In this document: in pieces, positions 1 through 7,833 of the stretch
How the letters are laid out: each line of letters opens with the position of its first letter
Position numbering within the stretch: position 1 is the stretch's first letter
NCBI GenBank assembly: GCA_913056395.1
Contig: CAJXMG010000023.1
Coordinates: 1-43,626 of the forward strand
Source of the DNA: an uncultured bacterium
Lineage (GTDB): Bacteria > Planctomycetota > UBA8108 > UBA1146
Direction: 5' to 3'
Length of the DNA: 43,626 nt
Program-made: the position numbers and the translations under genes
The notes under the pieces: generated by a model
Databases searched by the model: none
Seen by the model: the letters and a program-made list of their open reading frames with translations, nothing else
What the model was told of the DNA's origin: nothing

Positions 1-2478
1 GGCAGTATTGCAGCAGTGATCAACAGCTCCAATATCGATGCGACCATCGGCAGAATCTGGAAAGAGGGCAAAACCCGCCGTCTGCGGATGATCAACGCCG
101 TCGATGACTATGACGATCTTTTTGATCTGCCCATCAACGATCGCGGCTTGCGCCTCGGTCAGGTGGCCGTCATCGATCGGGTCGAGGGTGAGATGCGCTG
201 GGGAAGGCACCTCAACCTCTCTCCTGCCATCTCTCTGGAAATTTCGCAGCAATCGGGAGCCAATACCGTCAATACCTGCCGTCGCATTCGCGAGGTCGTG
301 AAGACGATCCAGGATGACCCCCAGCTCGCAGGCATCGAACTGCTGGTGTGGCAGGACCAGGGTCAAATGATCGAGAAATCCATCGGTCAGTTGCGGGATG
401 CAGGATTTATCGGTGGCGGACTCGCACTGGTGGTTCTGTTGATTTTCCTGCGGCGTATTTCGGCCACATTTTTGGTTGGTATGGCGATCCCCATCTCAGT
501 CCTGTCTGCGATGGCAGCCTTCTATCTCGTCGAAATGGAACTCAACACCATCACGATTCTGGCATTGATGCTGGGTGTGGGAATGTTGGTCGACACCGCT
601 GTGGTGGTGGTCGAGTCGATCGTCCGGCGCGCCACCGCCGGGCAAAGCCCTGCGGAAGCCGCCACTCAGGGAACTCTGGAAGTGGCGACTCCGGTCTTCG
701 CGGCCACCCTGACAACGATGGTCGTGTTCCTGCCGGTGATGATCTCGAGCACCAGTCAGTTTTCGGAACATTTGGGTAATGTGGGAATGGTCATTTCGTT
801 GACCATTGGAGCGAGCCTGTTCGTTTCCCTGACTCTTGTGCCGATGGTCTCTGCTCGCATCTTTGGTCAGCATGAAGTGAAGAAGGCCAACTGGTTTGAA
901 TCCTTCAAAGGGGCCTACCTCAAGTTTCTTGGTGGGGCAGTCCGTTTCAGGTTTTTGACCATCGCCATCGCGTTGGCAGCCACCTTCAGTGTCATCATTC
1001 CTTTCCAAAACGGCTTCCGCATGAATATGTCGGACATGGACTGGAAGGCCAACTTCGCCAACATTCGCTACAACCCTGTGGAGGGTCTGGATTACCGCGA
1101 AATGGAAAAGGTGGTCTACCAGATCGAGGAGCTGTTGCAGAGCCGCCGGGATGTCATCGGCGAGGGTGACATTTACTCTTGGTTCACCGATGGCACCGCC
1201 ATCACCCGCGTCTATCCTCCTCAGGAAATCGCAACGGAACAGTATCTGGCAGATCTCAAGGCAAGGATTTCGACGATCCTGCCGAAGATTCCCGGCTTCA
1301 ACATCAAGACCAGTGATGGTTGGGGATGGGGCGGACGGGGTGGTGGTGGAAGATCCAGCGCAGGCTCCATCAATGTTCGACTCAAAGGAGTCTCGGGAGC
1401 CTTGCTCGACGAATTGGCGCCGGAAGTAGCAGCTTACCTTTCCAATGTGGAAGGGGTGATCGATGCCGAACTTCCAGGGCGCAATCAGGTCGATGAGCTG
1501 ATCCTGCAACCGGACGAAGATCTTCTCGGTCGTCTTGAAGTCTCCGGAGATCAGGTGGCCCGCAGCATCAGCATGGCGTTTGCGGGCAGTCGACTCTCCA
1601 GTCTGAGAACGCGATCCAACGACATGGATATCACCCTTGGTCTTCTCGAAGAGGAGACCGATACGGTTTCCGAGTTGAAAGGGATGCGTTTCCCGGTGAC
1701 GGATGCCCTGGAGTTGCCAGTCGAGGATCTGGGTTCTCTCGTTCAATCCGAGGCCGCAGACGAACGCAAGCGTTGGGATCGTCTCGCTTACGCGAATGTG
1801 TCTGTGGAATTGGGTGCAGGAAACCAGCAACAGATTCAGGCCCGTGTGGAACAGGCGTTGAACTCTTTCACCTGGCCTGTGGGTTATACCTGGGATTTGG
1901 GTGAGCAGTGGTCGGGTCGCTGGCGAAACAGGGAATCCTTTGGCGAAGGGATGTATCTATCAGTCCTGCTCGTCTACATGGTTCTCGCATGCCTGTTCGA
2001 GTCCTTGAGAACTCCGCTGGTTCTGATGGTCTCCGTGTTCCTCGCCATCCCGGGAGTGATCTGGACCCTTTACCTTCAGGGAGATGACCTCGATACACCG
2101 GCAGCGGTCGGGACCATCCTGTTGAGTGGCATCGTGGTCAACAACGGGATCGTGCTCATCGATCAGGTGCTGAGAAAAATGGCCGAGGGGCAATCACGTC
2201 TGGATGCCATCCTTGGTGGAGCCGGGGATCGGCTGCGACCGATTCTGATCACGGCATTAACCACCATTCTCGGGCTGATCCCCATGGCCTATGCCACCGA
2301 GGTGACCGCAGGTCCTTCCTTCACCACTCTGGGTAAAACGATCATCGGGGGTTTGGGGGCTTCGACCCTGCTGACCCTCATCGTGTTGCCTGTGGTTCTG
2401 AGCCTGACCTTGAAGGAGCCTGAGAAGGTATCCCCAGCGGTGCCGGATGAGGATGATTCCACTCCCCAAGTGTCGTGA
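1..2478 (+). CDS. RND-family efflux pump inner-membrane subunit, 5'-truncated by window edge
   Basis: Proton-driven inner-membrane transporter of the RND superfamily (AcrB/HAE1-like), which exports drugs or other small molecules through a tripartite pump. The reading frame is open to base 1, so roughly the first 200 residues are missing; the first in-window GTG at 16 is not the true start. Visible parts are the TM2-TM6 block (about bases 400-880, with GMLVDTAVVVVES in TM4), the periplasmic porter loops, and the TM8-TM12 block (about 1945-2420, with GIVVNNGIVLID in TM10). AcrB has two Asp in TM4 (407/408) and Lys940 in TM10. Here the first Asp is kept, the second is Thr, and the Lys position is Asn. 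Asn at the TM10 position is common in non-proteobacterial homologues; the Thr is less usual. A Gly/Trp-rich loop sits near bases 1310-1365. Substrate cannot be told. No partner adaptor is visible. Confidence 0.9.
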   Translation, partial: GSIAAVINSSNIDATIGRIWKEGKTRRLRMINAVDDYDDLFDLPINDRGLRLGQVAVIDRVEGEMRWGRHLNLSPAISLEISQQSGANTVNTCRRIREVVKTIQDDPQLAGIELLVWQDQGQMIEKSIGQLRDAGFIGGGLALVVLLIFLRRISATFLVGMAIPISVLSAMAAFYLVEMELNTITILALMLGVGMLVDTAVVVVESIVRRATAGQSPAEAATQGTLEVATPVFAATLTTMVVFLPVMISSTSQFSEHLGNVGMVISLTIGASLFVSLTLVPMVSARIFGQHEVKKANWFESFKGAYLKFLGGAVRFRFLTIAIALAATFSVIIPFQNGFRMNMSDMDWKANFANIRYNPVEGLDYREMEKVVYQIEELLQSRRDVIGEGDIYSWFTDGTAITRVYPPQEIATEQYLADLKARISTILPKIPGFNIKTSDGWGWGGRGGGGRSSAGSINVRLKGVSGALLDELAPEVAAYLSNVEGVIDAELPGRNQVDELILQPDEDLLGRLEVSGDQVARSISMAFAGSRLSSLRTRSNDMDITLGLLEEETDTVSELKGMRFPVTDALELPVEDLGSLVQSEAADERKRWDRLAYANVSVELGAGNQQQIQARVEQALNSFTWPVGYTWDLGEQWSGRWRNRESFGEGMYLSVLLVYMVLACLFESLRTPLVLMVSVFLAIPGVIWTLYLQGDDLDTPAAVGTILLSGIVVNNGIVLIDQVLRKMAEGQSRLDAILGGAGDRLRPILITALTTILGLIPMAYATEVTAGPSFTTLGKTIIGGLGASTLLTLIVLPVVLSLTLKEPEKVSPAVPDEDDSTPQVS

Positions 2479-2488
2479 AATCGAACAC
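2471..2488 (+). repeat. 18-base element shared with the gspD upstream region (copy 1)
   Basis: TGTCGTGAAATCGAACAC here recurs with one difference (C/T at position 4) at 21776-21793, upstream of the other half of the T2SS. A shorter form, GTGAAATCG, is at 30491-30499 upstream of the histidine kinase. This copy overlaps the stop codon of the RND gene and lies 133-150 bases before the gspK -24 element. Possible operator; function is inferred only from placement. Confidence 0.4.
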
Positions 2489-2550
2489 GGTTTGCCCCAC
2501 TCGGGGTCCTGTGCAGCAAAAATCGCTGTGCATTCTCGGACCTTGAGTTG

Positions 2551-2578
2551 TAAGTTCAATAAAATAATGAGTTTATGA
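2551..2578 (+). promoter_or_regulatory. Putative activator-binding element TAAR-N17-TTTATGA (copy A, upstream of gspK)
   Basis: One of four copies in the window of TAAR, exactly 17 bases, then TTTATGA. The middle is A/T-rich and in this copy ends ATGAG just before TTTATGA. The two ends form an imperfect inverted repeat (TAA...TTA core). It begins 70 bases upstream of the -24 element at 2621, a normal position for a bacterial enhancer-binding protein site. The likely binder, by inference, is the NtrC-like regulator at 32503-33927, whose own operon has copy B. Confidence 0.5.
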
Positions 2579-2620
2579 TTTTTGGGGTCGGTAAAAGTTC
2601 CATGATCAGAGGGTGTAGAA

Positions 2621-2636
2621 TGGCACAGGATCTGCC
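2621..2636 (+). promoter_or_regulatory. Putative sigma-54 promoter for gspK-C-L-M
   Basis: TGGCAC, then GC 12 bases after GG (TGGCACAGGATCTGCC), against the consensus TGGCACR-N4-TTGCW. The -24 half is perfect; the -12 half keeps TGC but has C for the first T and for the final W. Predicted transcription start is near 2647. That lies downstream of the possible GTG start at 2643 and so supports the ATG at 2712 as the gspK start. Confidence 0.65.
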
Positions 2637-2711
2637 GATGTAGTGGATACCGGCTTCCGTTTCCATGGCAGGGAACGGATCGGCGATACGAGTCCTGAAA
2701 AGTGGGAACGA

Positions 2712-4307
2712 ATGCAGCAGCAAGCACAGAACCACCGATTGGAACGAGCTTCTCGTGTCCCCTCAGGGGATTCGGGAATGGCCCTGTTCATCGTTCTGGT
2801 TCTGGTTCTGGTTCTGACGGTCGTCATCACCCAGATGGTGTTTGTTACCCAAGTAGAAAAACGGATTTCCCAAAATCGTCAGGGTTTCGTTCAGCTGAAT
2901 TACGCTCTTCAGGCTTCCTCCCGTCTGGTGATGCAAAAGGTCACCGAGGATCTGATGGAAGATCTTGGGTTGCTCGAGGAACTCGATCTCGAAGGCGGAG
3001 ACATGCTGGGTCAGGTACCCGCGGGTAACCCCGGTTCCGATCCCAATGCCGGCCCTGGAGGTGCAGACTCCGATTCTGACGATGAAGACGAGGGGCGATC
3101 GTCATCCGATGATGCGGTCGATACCCGTCATGACGTCTGGGCTTATCCGATTCAGGACACTGTGAACGATATTCAGGTCACTGGAGATATTGTCGATGGT
3201 GAATCCTGCATCGATCTCAATCACATCTTTGAATTGGTTCTCTTCGAAGAAGAAGAGGAAACCGGAGCTGAAGGTGACATTCCGGATCTGGGGGGCATAG
3301 GAGTGCCTGCCGAATCCGGTTTTGATCCAGGATCTGTTTCCCTCGATCCCGAGAATTCCTTCCCCAGTGGAAGTGGCTTCGTCGAGGAGGAGTTTGTCCT
3401 CCCCGAGCAGGAGCAGGTGGATGACGCGGAGTACATGCTGCAACGTCTCATGGAAGCGGTGATCGACTACAATCAGGAGAACGGATTCAACTACGAGGAC
3501 ACTCCGGATCCCACCGATGCGGCTGCGGCCATCGTGGGATATGTGTTCCAGAGAGTCTCCGATGAGAAGACGCGCCGAATTCGCAGCCTCGACTCGATTT
3601 TGCAGTTGGAAGAGATCAGCCTTGAGTTCTTTGAAGGACCGGTGGATCCGATGGCTGCTGAACTGGAAGAGTCTGCAGAGCGGGATGGCCAGGATTCGGG
3701 AATGTCTTCCGGACTGGGTGGTCTCGGACTCGGTGATCTTCCGGGAATCGGTTCCCTCGACTTTCTCGAACAGAGTGGCTACTCACTCCTCGATGAAATG
3801 GTTGAAGGCCCCGTGACTCCCCTGGGATTACGTCATGTTCTGACGGCCAATTCCTCGGGAAAGATCAATCTGAACACAGCCAGGCCAGAGGTGATCATCG
3901 CCCTGATTCCTTCCTTTGAAGACTTTCAGGAAGCGAAGGAGATTGCCTGGCAAATCTACCAGCGGGGGGATACCTACCGCGAGTTGACCGAGGAGGAAGA
4001 AGCCGCTGCAGCGGAAATGCCCCTTGGCGAAGATGAAGAGGATGCTGCTCAGGAATTTGAGCATTTCACGAACATCAATCAGCTTTCCCAGATCAATGAG
4101 GATTGGAATTCTTCGGAGGTGGGCGGTGAGCCGTCGATCACCGAACTGCTGAAAGAGGACCTGGAGAAAAATGTGGTCTTCAAAAGTCAGTATTTCACCG
4201 CAAACCTCAAAGGGACAAAGGAAAATCAGACCCTCTCGGGTAAACTGGTTTGTGCGAGAAGAGATCGCCACGTCGTCGTTCTCTCATGGAGAGAATTGAA
4301 ACGATGA
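2712..4307 (+). CDS. gspK: GspK-like minor pseudopilin, type II secretion
   Basis: Tip component of the T2SS pseudopilus. From ATG 2712 the protein has 531 residues, against about 320 in classical GspK. Residues 1-22 are a leader ending in Gly, followed by a hydrophobic stretch beginning MALFIVLVLVLVLT. It lacks Glu at +5, as GspK normally does. A long, very acidic region (about residues 75-230, with DSDSDDEDEG and EEEEETGAEGD) accounts for the extra length. The C-terminal half carries the GspK helix-hairpin-helix signature GKINLNTARPEVIIALIP (about residue 385) and an acidic loop after it. A GTG at 2643 is in frame but lies at or before the predicted sigma-54 start site. gspC begins 22 bases after the stop. 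The family is clear from the cleavage site, the HHH and the neighbours; the acidic insertion is unusual and could bind calcium, which is inference. Confidence 0.85.
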   Translation: MQQQAQNHRLERASRVPSGDSGMALFIVLVLVLVLTVVITQMVFVTQVEKRISQNRQGFVQLNYALQASSRLVMQKVTEDLMEDLGLLEELDLEGGDMLGQVPAGNPGSDPNAGPGGADSDSDDEDEGRSSSDDAVDTRHDVWAYPIQDTVNDIQVTGDIVDGESCIDLNHIFELVLFEEEEETGAEGDIPDLGGIGVPAESGFDPGSVSLDPENSFPSGSGFVEEEFVLPEQEQVDDAEYMLQRLMEAVIDYNQENGFNYEDTPDPTDAAAAIVGYVFQRVSDEKTRRIRSLDSILQLEEISLEFFEGPVDPMAAELEESAERDGQDSGMSSGLGGLGLGDLPGIGSLDFLEQSGYSLLDEMVEGPVTPLGLRHVLTANSSGKINLNTARPEVIIALIPSFEDFQEAKEIAWQIYQRGDTYRELTEEEEAAAAEMPLGEDEEDAAQEFEHFTNINQLSQINEDWNSSEVGGEPSITELLKEDLEKNVVFKSQYFTANLKGTKENQTLSGKLVCARRDRHVVVLSWRELKR

Positions 4308-4329
4308 ATTGGCAAGGGATGGAACTACG

Positions 4330-5466
4330 ATGAAATTCAATATCGGCTTGATTCGAGGTGGTTTGACTCTGTTCAATCTCACCGGACTGGCTTTGCTCAC
4401 TTACGCACTGCTGAACATGTTCGGCATGATCGAGGAGGATCAAAAAACGATTCGACTCGCTGATCCCGCTGATTACGCAATGCCGGCAGATGCTCCGCGG
4501 CCTGTTTCCAACCGCTATACCAGTGTGATTCGTGATCTCTACAGAAAGAAACCTGCTCCACCGGTGGCACCGGTCCAGGCCCAGACAGAACCGGAGCTCC
4601 CGGTTCTCGATGGCGGACCTCTCCGCGATTGGAGCATCACAGGCGTCATCCTTTCCGAGGAAGGACGCAAGTTCGCCACGCTTCAGGAAAAGTCAGCGAA
4701 TCCGGTAGGAACCAATGTCGCCGGTCGCAGGACTGCAACCAGTTCGCGCCTGCGTGGAACCTCGGGTAGAACGAGCAGTCGCACGACTTCCAGCAGAGGT
4801 CGCACTTCCAGTCGTTCCCGGACGCCCAGCAGGCTGCCAGCCCAAAGCCAGTCCCGTACTCGTTACATCGAACAGGGCAAGCAGTTCAGAGTGGATGAGA
4901 ACACCTACGAGGTGGTCGACATCACCCACACCCCCAAGCAGGTGACCTACCGACACAATGGCAAAAGTTACACCCTGCAAACCGCGGATGTCCTCGATCC
5001 GGTCATCGATGAAGTGGACGGCGGTCTCGTTCTTCGTGGTTTCAGTCCTGAAGAGTTGGAGGCTCTCGGTCTTGGCGGCAATCAAATCCCTGGTCGCGGA
5101 GCACAGCAACCGACCGGAATCCCGACCGATTCAAGGGGTGCCATCAAGAATGGCAAAGGCCAAGACGTTTCCGCTGGAAAAAGTGGCACTGCCAAGCCTG
5201 GAACGACGGGGCAAAACCCCCCTGGCAGACCGAAGCCACAGGCTCGCCCACAACCAGCGAGTCGCTCGGGTTTGGGAACCCCCCAGAACCAGCGTGGACG
5301 TGGGCAGCAGGTCCGTCCTTCCACCCGTGGAAACGGTCTTTCCACCGAAACCAAGGAACAGAAACAGAGTCGCAAGCAACTCGAAGCCACATTGGGCATC
5401 GATCTCGAAAAGGACCCTGAGGGGGCGATTCGACAGCTTGAGGGCCTGAACAAGAGACAACAGTAG
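4330..5466 (+). CDS. GspC-like inner-membrane T2SS protein
   Basis: Probable clamp between the inner-membrane platform and the secretin. The 378-residue protein has a short cytoplasmic start, one membrane segment (about residues 10-32, ending ALLTYALLNMFG) and a periplasmic part. A GspC/PilP-like beta domain is split in two: LRDWSITGVILSEEGRKFAT near residue 100 and YIEQGKQFRVDENTYEVVDI to LQTADV near 180-220. Between them is an Arg/Ser/Thr-rich stretch (bases about 4720-4860) unlike standard GspC. The C-terminus is a Gly/Pro/Gln/Arg-rich tail ending in a short helical piece. An upstream in-frame TTG at 4309 is possible, but ATG 4330 places the membrane segment better. Assignment rests on topology, the HR-like domain and position between gspK and gspL. 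A PilP-type name would be equally fair. Confidence 0.65.
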   Translation: MKFNIGLIRGGLTLFNLTGLALLTYALLNMFGMIEEDQKTIRLADPADYAMPADAPRPVSNRYTSVIRDLYRKKPAPPVAPVQAQTEPELPVLDGGPLRDWSITGVILSEEGRKFATLQEKSANPVGTNVAGRRTATSSRLRGTSGRTSSRTTSSRGRTSSRSRTPSRLPAQSQSRTRYIEQGKQFRVDENTYEVVDITHTPKQVTYRHNGKSYTLQTADVLDPVIDEVDGGLVLRGFSPEELEALGLGGNQIPGRGAQQPTGIPTDSRGAIKNGKGQDVSAGKSGTAKPGTTGQNPPGRPKPQARPQPASRSGLGTPQNQRGRGQQVRPSTRGNGLSTETKEQKQSRKQLEATLGIDLEKDPEGAIRQLEGLNKRQQ

Positions 5467-5502
5467 TTAACCCGGAGTCACTCCAGCGAGAGGAGTCCTG
5501 TC

Positions 5503-7242
5503 GTGGCATTGCACGCAGGTATTGAAATCGACGGCGGCCTGGTCCGCATTGCTGTTCTGGATGTCACATCCAAACAGACAGTGTTGGTCGATTTCATCGA
5601 AGAAACCATTCTGGGAGATACGGCCGCCGAACGTGTCGAATCCCTGCGATCGATTCTTCAGGAGAACCTGGCAGAAGGTGATCGCAAGGGAGTGGAAATC
5701 GCTTCGTCGATTCCCACTCGCCTGATGACTCTCAGGGACATCTCTGTTCCCTTCACCAAAGACGAAGTGATTCAAAAAACGATTCGCTACGAGAGCGAAG
5801 GGCACATCCCCGGTGTTTCCATTGATGATCTGATCATCGACTACCTCAAATGTTCAGAAACCGAGGATTCCGCACAATTGATCATCGGCGCCATCGACAA
5901 GGAAGCCCTCGGTCAACATCTGGAGATTTTCAAGGACACCGGTGTGGACCCCGCACGGGTTGAGATCGACGGCACCGCTTTGGCCAGTGCATTTCATGTC
6001 GCCCATGAGGAAATGCGTACCGGTCGATCCCTGATCGTTGCCATGGAGGCAGGGCATACGGACTTCGCACTCCTCGAAGAGGGTCGAATCATCCGCCTGC
6101 GATCCACCGCCAATCACATGAGAGTGGAGACCTCTCCCAGTTTGCCGGCCCCCGAAGAGGCTGTTGAAGAAGTCGCTCCGGCTCCCGAGCCGGGAAGTGC
6201 GGAGGAAGAGTTCGGGCAGCTCTTTGATGAAGGTGAAACGCCGGAATTGGTCGAGACTTCCTTTGAAGAGATGGCGATTGCGGTCGTTTCCGATGAAGAG
6301 TTTGACCAGTTACAGGCCCCGGGAGTTCGTGATGTCTCCCAGGTACCGGTGAGCAGTGACGACATGGTGGCCCGTCTGATCACAGAGATTCAGAGAACCT
6401 TTGCCGGTTACCTGCTGCGGAATCCCATCGACCGGATCATCGTCTCTGGAAAAGTGGCCAAGGATCTCGATCTGGTGAGCCACTTGTCTGAAGCTTTCGA
6501 TGTTCCGGCCCAACAGTTGAGAATTTGTGACAAGGTCGAGAGCTCCATGGGGCTCGACAAGGTAGATCGCTGTAACGATTCGGGCGCCATCGCTGTAGGA
6601 CTGGCTCTCGGCATTGCAGGTCAGGGGCTGACAGCCTTTGACCTTCGCAAGGAAGAGTTCCGCTACGAACGCCGCTTTGCAAAGTTGGTTCCCGGTTTGA
6701 TTTTGCTGGGCCTGATTCTCTGTTTCTCGTCGATCGCCCATTTGGTGAGCAGTCATAGAGAACAGCAACTGCGCATGAGTGAGTATCAGGCGATTCGATA
6801 CAATCAGACCGAGATTTACCGTGCCCGCTTTGGAGAAGATCCCAAGTTGCGTGGGGCCAATACGTCGATCGTAGCCGCTGCCGAACGAAAGATTAACGAA
6901 CTCAAGGGCGGAAGTTCAGCGAACAAGCGCACGAGGCTGGATGAATACTTGCCCATCGTTGAAATGATCGAAGATGTGACCAAAGGAGTAGCGAGTGCTC
7001 GCCCCGAGGTATACCCGGAATGGCTTTCGCTCGACATCAGTGGACTTAAACGCAAGGATCAAAAGTCTACCGCAACTCTCAGGGTGTCCGATGCAGTGGC
7101 TGCCAACAGTGTTGCCGGTGCTCTGGAATCCTCCTCCAAGTTCTTCCGCATCGAAGATGACGTCAAGGAAGACAAGGAAAACAAGAAATTGACTCTGAAC
7201 CTTTTCCTGCTGCCAAGTGCCAGCGGTGCAAGGGAGCGATAG
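5503..7242 (+). CDS. gspL: GspL/PilM-like actin-fold T2SS platform protein
   Basis: Cytoplasmic actin-like scaffold fused to a membrane segment and a periplasmic domain, linking the GspE ATPase to the inner-membrane platform. GTG 5503 has AGGAG at 5491-5495, spacer 7. Residues 1-210 and about 285-385 form a PilM/GspL-type ATPase-like fold (start HAGIEIDGGLVRIAVLD; later IIVSGKVAKDLDLVSHLSEAF and GAIAVGLALG). The two halves are interrupted by an acidic Glu/Pro/Ala-rich segment (about 6140-6330). One membrane segment follows near residues 393-415 (LVPGLILLGLILCFSSIAHLV), then a coiled-coil-like piece and a ferredoxin-like periplasmic domain. At 579 residues it is longer than typical GspL (about 400), mainly through the acidic insertion. 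It is translated just ahead of gspM (2-base gap). Confidence 0.8.
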   Translation: MALHAGIEIDGGLVRIAVLDVTSKQTVLVDFIEETILGDTAAERVESLRSILQENLAEGDRKGVEIASSIPTRLMTLRDISVPFTKDEVIQKTIRYESEGHIPGVSIDDLIIDYLKCSETEDSAQLIIGAIDKEALGQHLEIFKDTGVDPARVEIDGTALASAFHVAHEEMRTGRSLIVAMEAGHTDFALLEEGRIIRLRSTANHMRVETSPSLPAPEEAVEEVAPAPEPGSAEEEFGQLFDEGETPELVETSFEEMAIAVVSDEEFDQLQAPGVRDVSQVPVSSDDMVARLITEIQRTFAGYLLRNPIDRIIVSGKVAKDLDLVSHLSEAFDVPAQQLRICDKVESSMGLDKVDRCNDSGAIAVGLALGIAGQGLTAFDLRKEEFRYERRFAKLVPGLILLGLILCFSSIAHLVSSHREQQLRMSEYQAIRYNQTEIYRARFGEDPKLRGANTSIVAAAERKINELKGGSSANKRTRLDEYLPIVEMIEDVTKGVASARPEVYPEWLSLDISGLKRKDQKSTATLRVSDAVAANSVAGALESSSKFFRIEDDVKEDKENKKLTLNLFLLPSASGARER

Positions 7243-7244
7243 CC

Positions 7245-7805
7245 ATGAGTGCCAAAGGTAACACCAACGACCTGACGCAAATTATGCTTCTGACTCTATA
7301 CCTGTGCTCGGCTGTGTTCGGGGTTTGGGGGTTTTGGGTCAAAAGCCAGGCCGCCAATTACGAGAATGGGATCCGTCGCGAACAGGTCAATCTCCAGAAT
7401 ATGCGCGAGCTTCTGGCGAGTGCCGAGAGCAAGGAGGTGGTGCTTGAGCATCGCCGTCGCGAGGAGAGCAAGAAAAACGCCAGCAAGATCAGTGACGTTG
7501 TGATCGGAATCATCGATTCAATGCGCAATTCGACAGCACGGCCTGAAATCAAGACCGCCAACAAGGACGTCAAGGGGCAGCGTGATGGGATCAAGAAGCA
7601 CATCTACAACGCCACCTTTGAAGAGCGTCCGATTCGGGATCATGTCACCTTCATCGCCAATATTCAGGCGCGGGCTCCGCATCTGGGTTTTGAAAAAGTG
7701 AAGATGATGAACAAGTCTCCGAGGAGTGAGTATCAGGATGTCTGGGATCTGCAGATGACGATTGTCAGCTACGCCGGTGGAGAAGGTTCCCAGGGCGCGC
7801 CCTGA
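7245..7805 (+). CDS. GspM/PilO-like T2SS platform protein
   Basis: Small bitopic protein of 186 residues. It has a short N-terminal tail, one membrane segment (about residues 13-33, IMLLTLYLCSAVFGVWGFWVK), a charged helical linker rich in Glu/Arg/Lys, and a small alpha/beta domain, the usual plan of GspM and PilO. AGGGAG lies 8 bases before the ATG. It begins 2 bases after gspL and is the last gene of the cluster. Sequence similarity by eye is weak, so the name rests on topology, size and position. It presumably pairs with the periplasmic domain of the upstream GspL-like protein. Confidence 0.65.
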   Translation: MSAKGNTNDLTQIMLLTLYLCSAVFGVWGFWVKSQAANYENGIRREQVNLQNMRELLASAESKEVVLEHRRREESKKNASKISDVVIGIIDSMRNSTARPEIKTANKDVKGQRDGIKKHIYNATFEERPIRDHVTFIANIQARAPHLGFEKVKMMNKSPRSEYQDVWDLQMTIVSYAGGEGSQGAP

Positions 7806-7833
7806 TCTGATTCACAGACGGGCAGTCTTTTTC

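Noticed and set aside
496-1830. 444-codon open frame on the minus strand
   Set aside because: Antisense of the RND pump gene, whose membrane motifs are clear.
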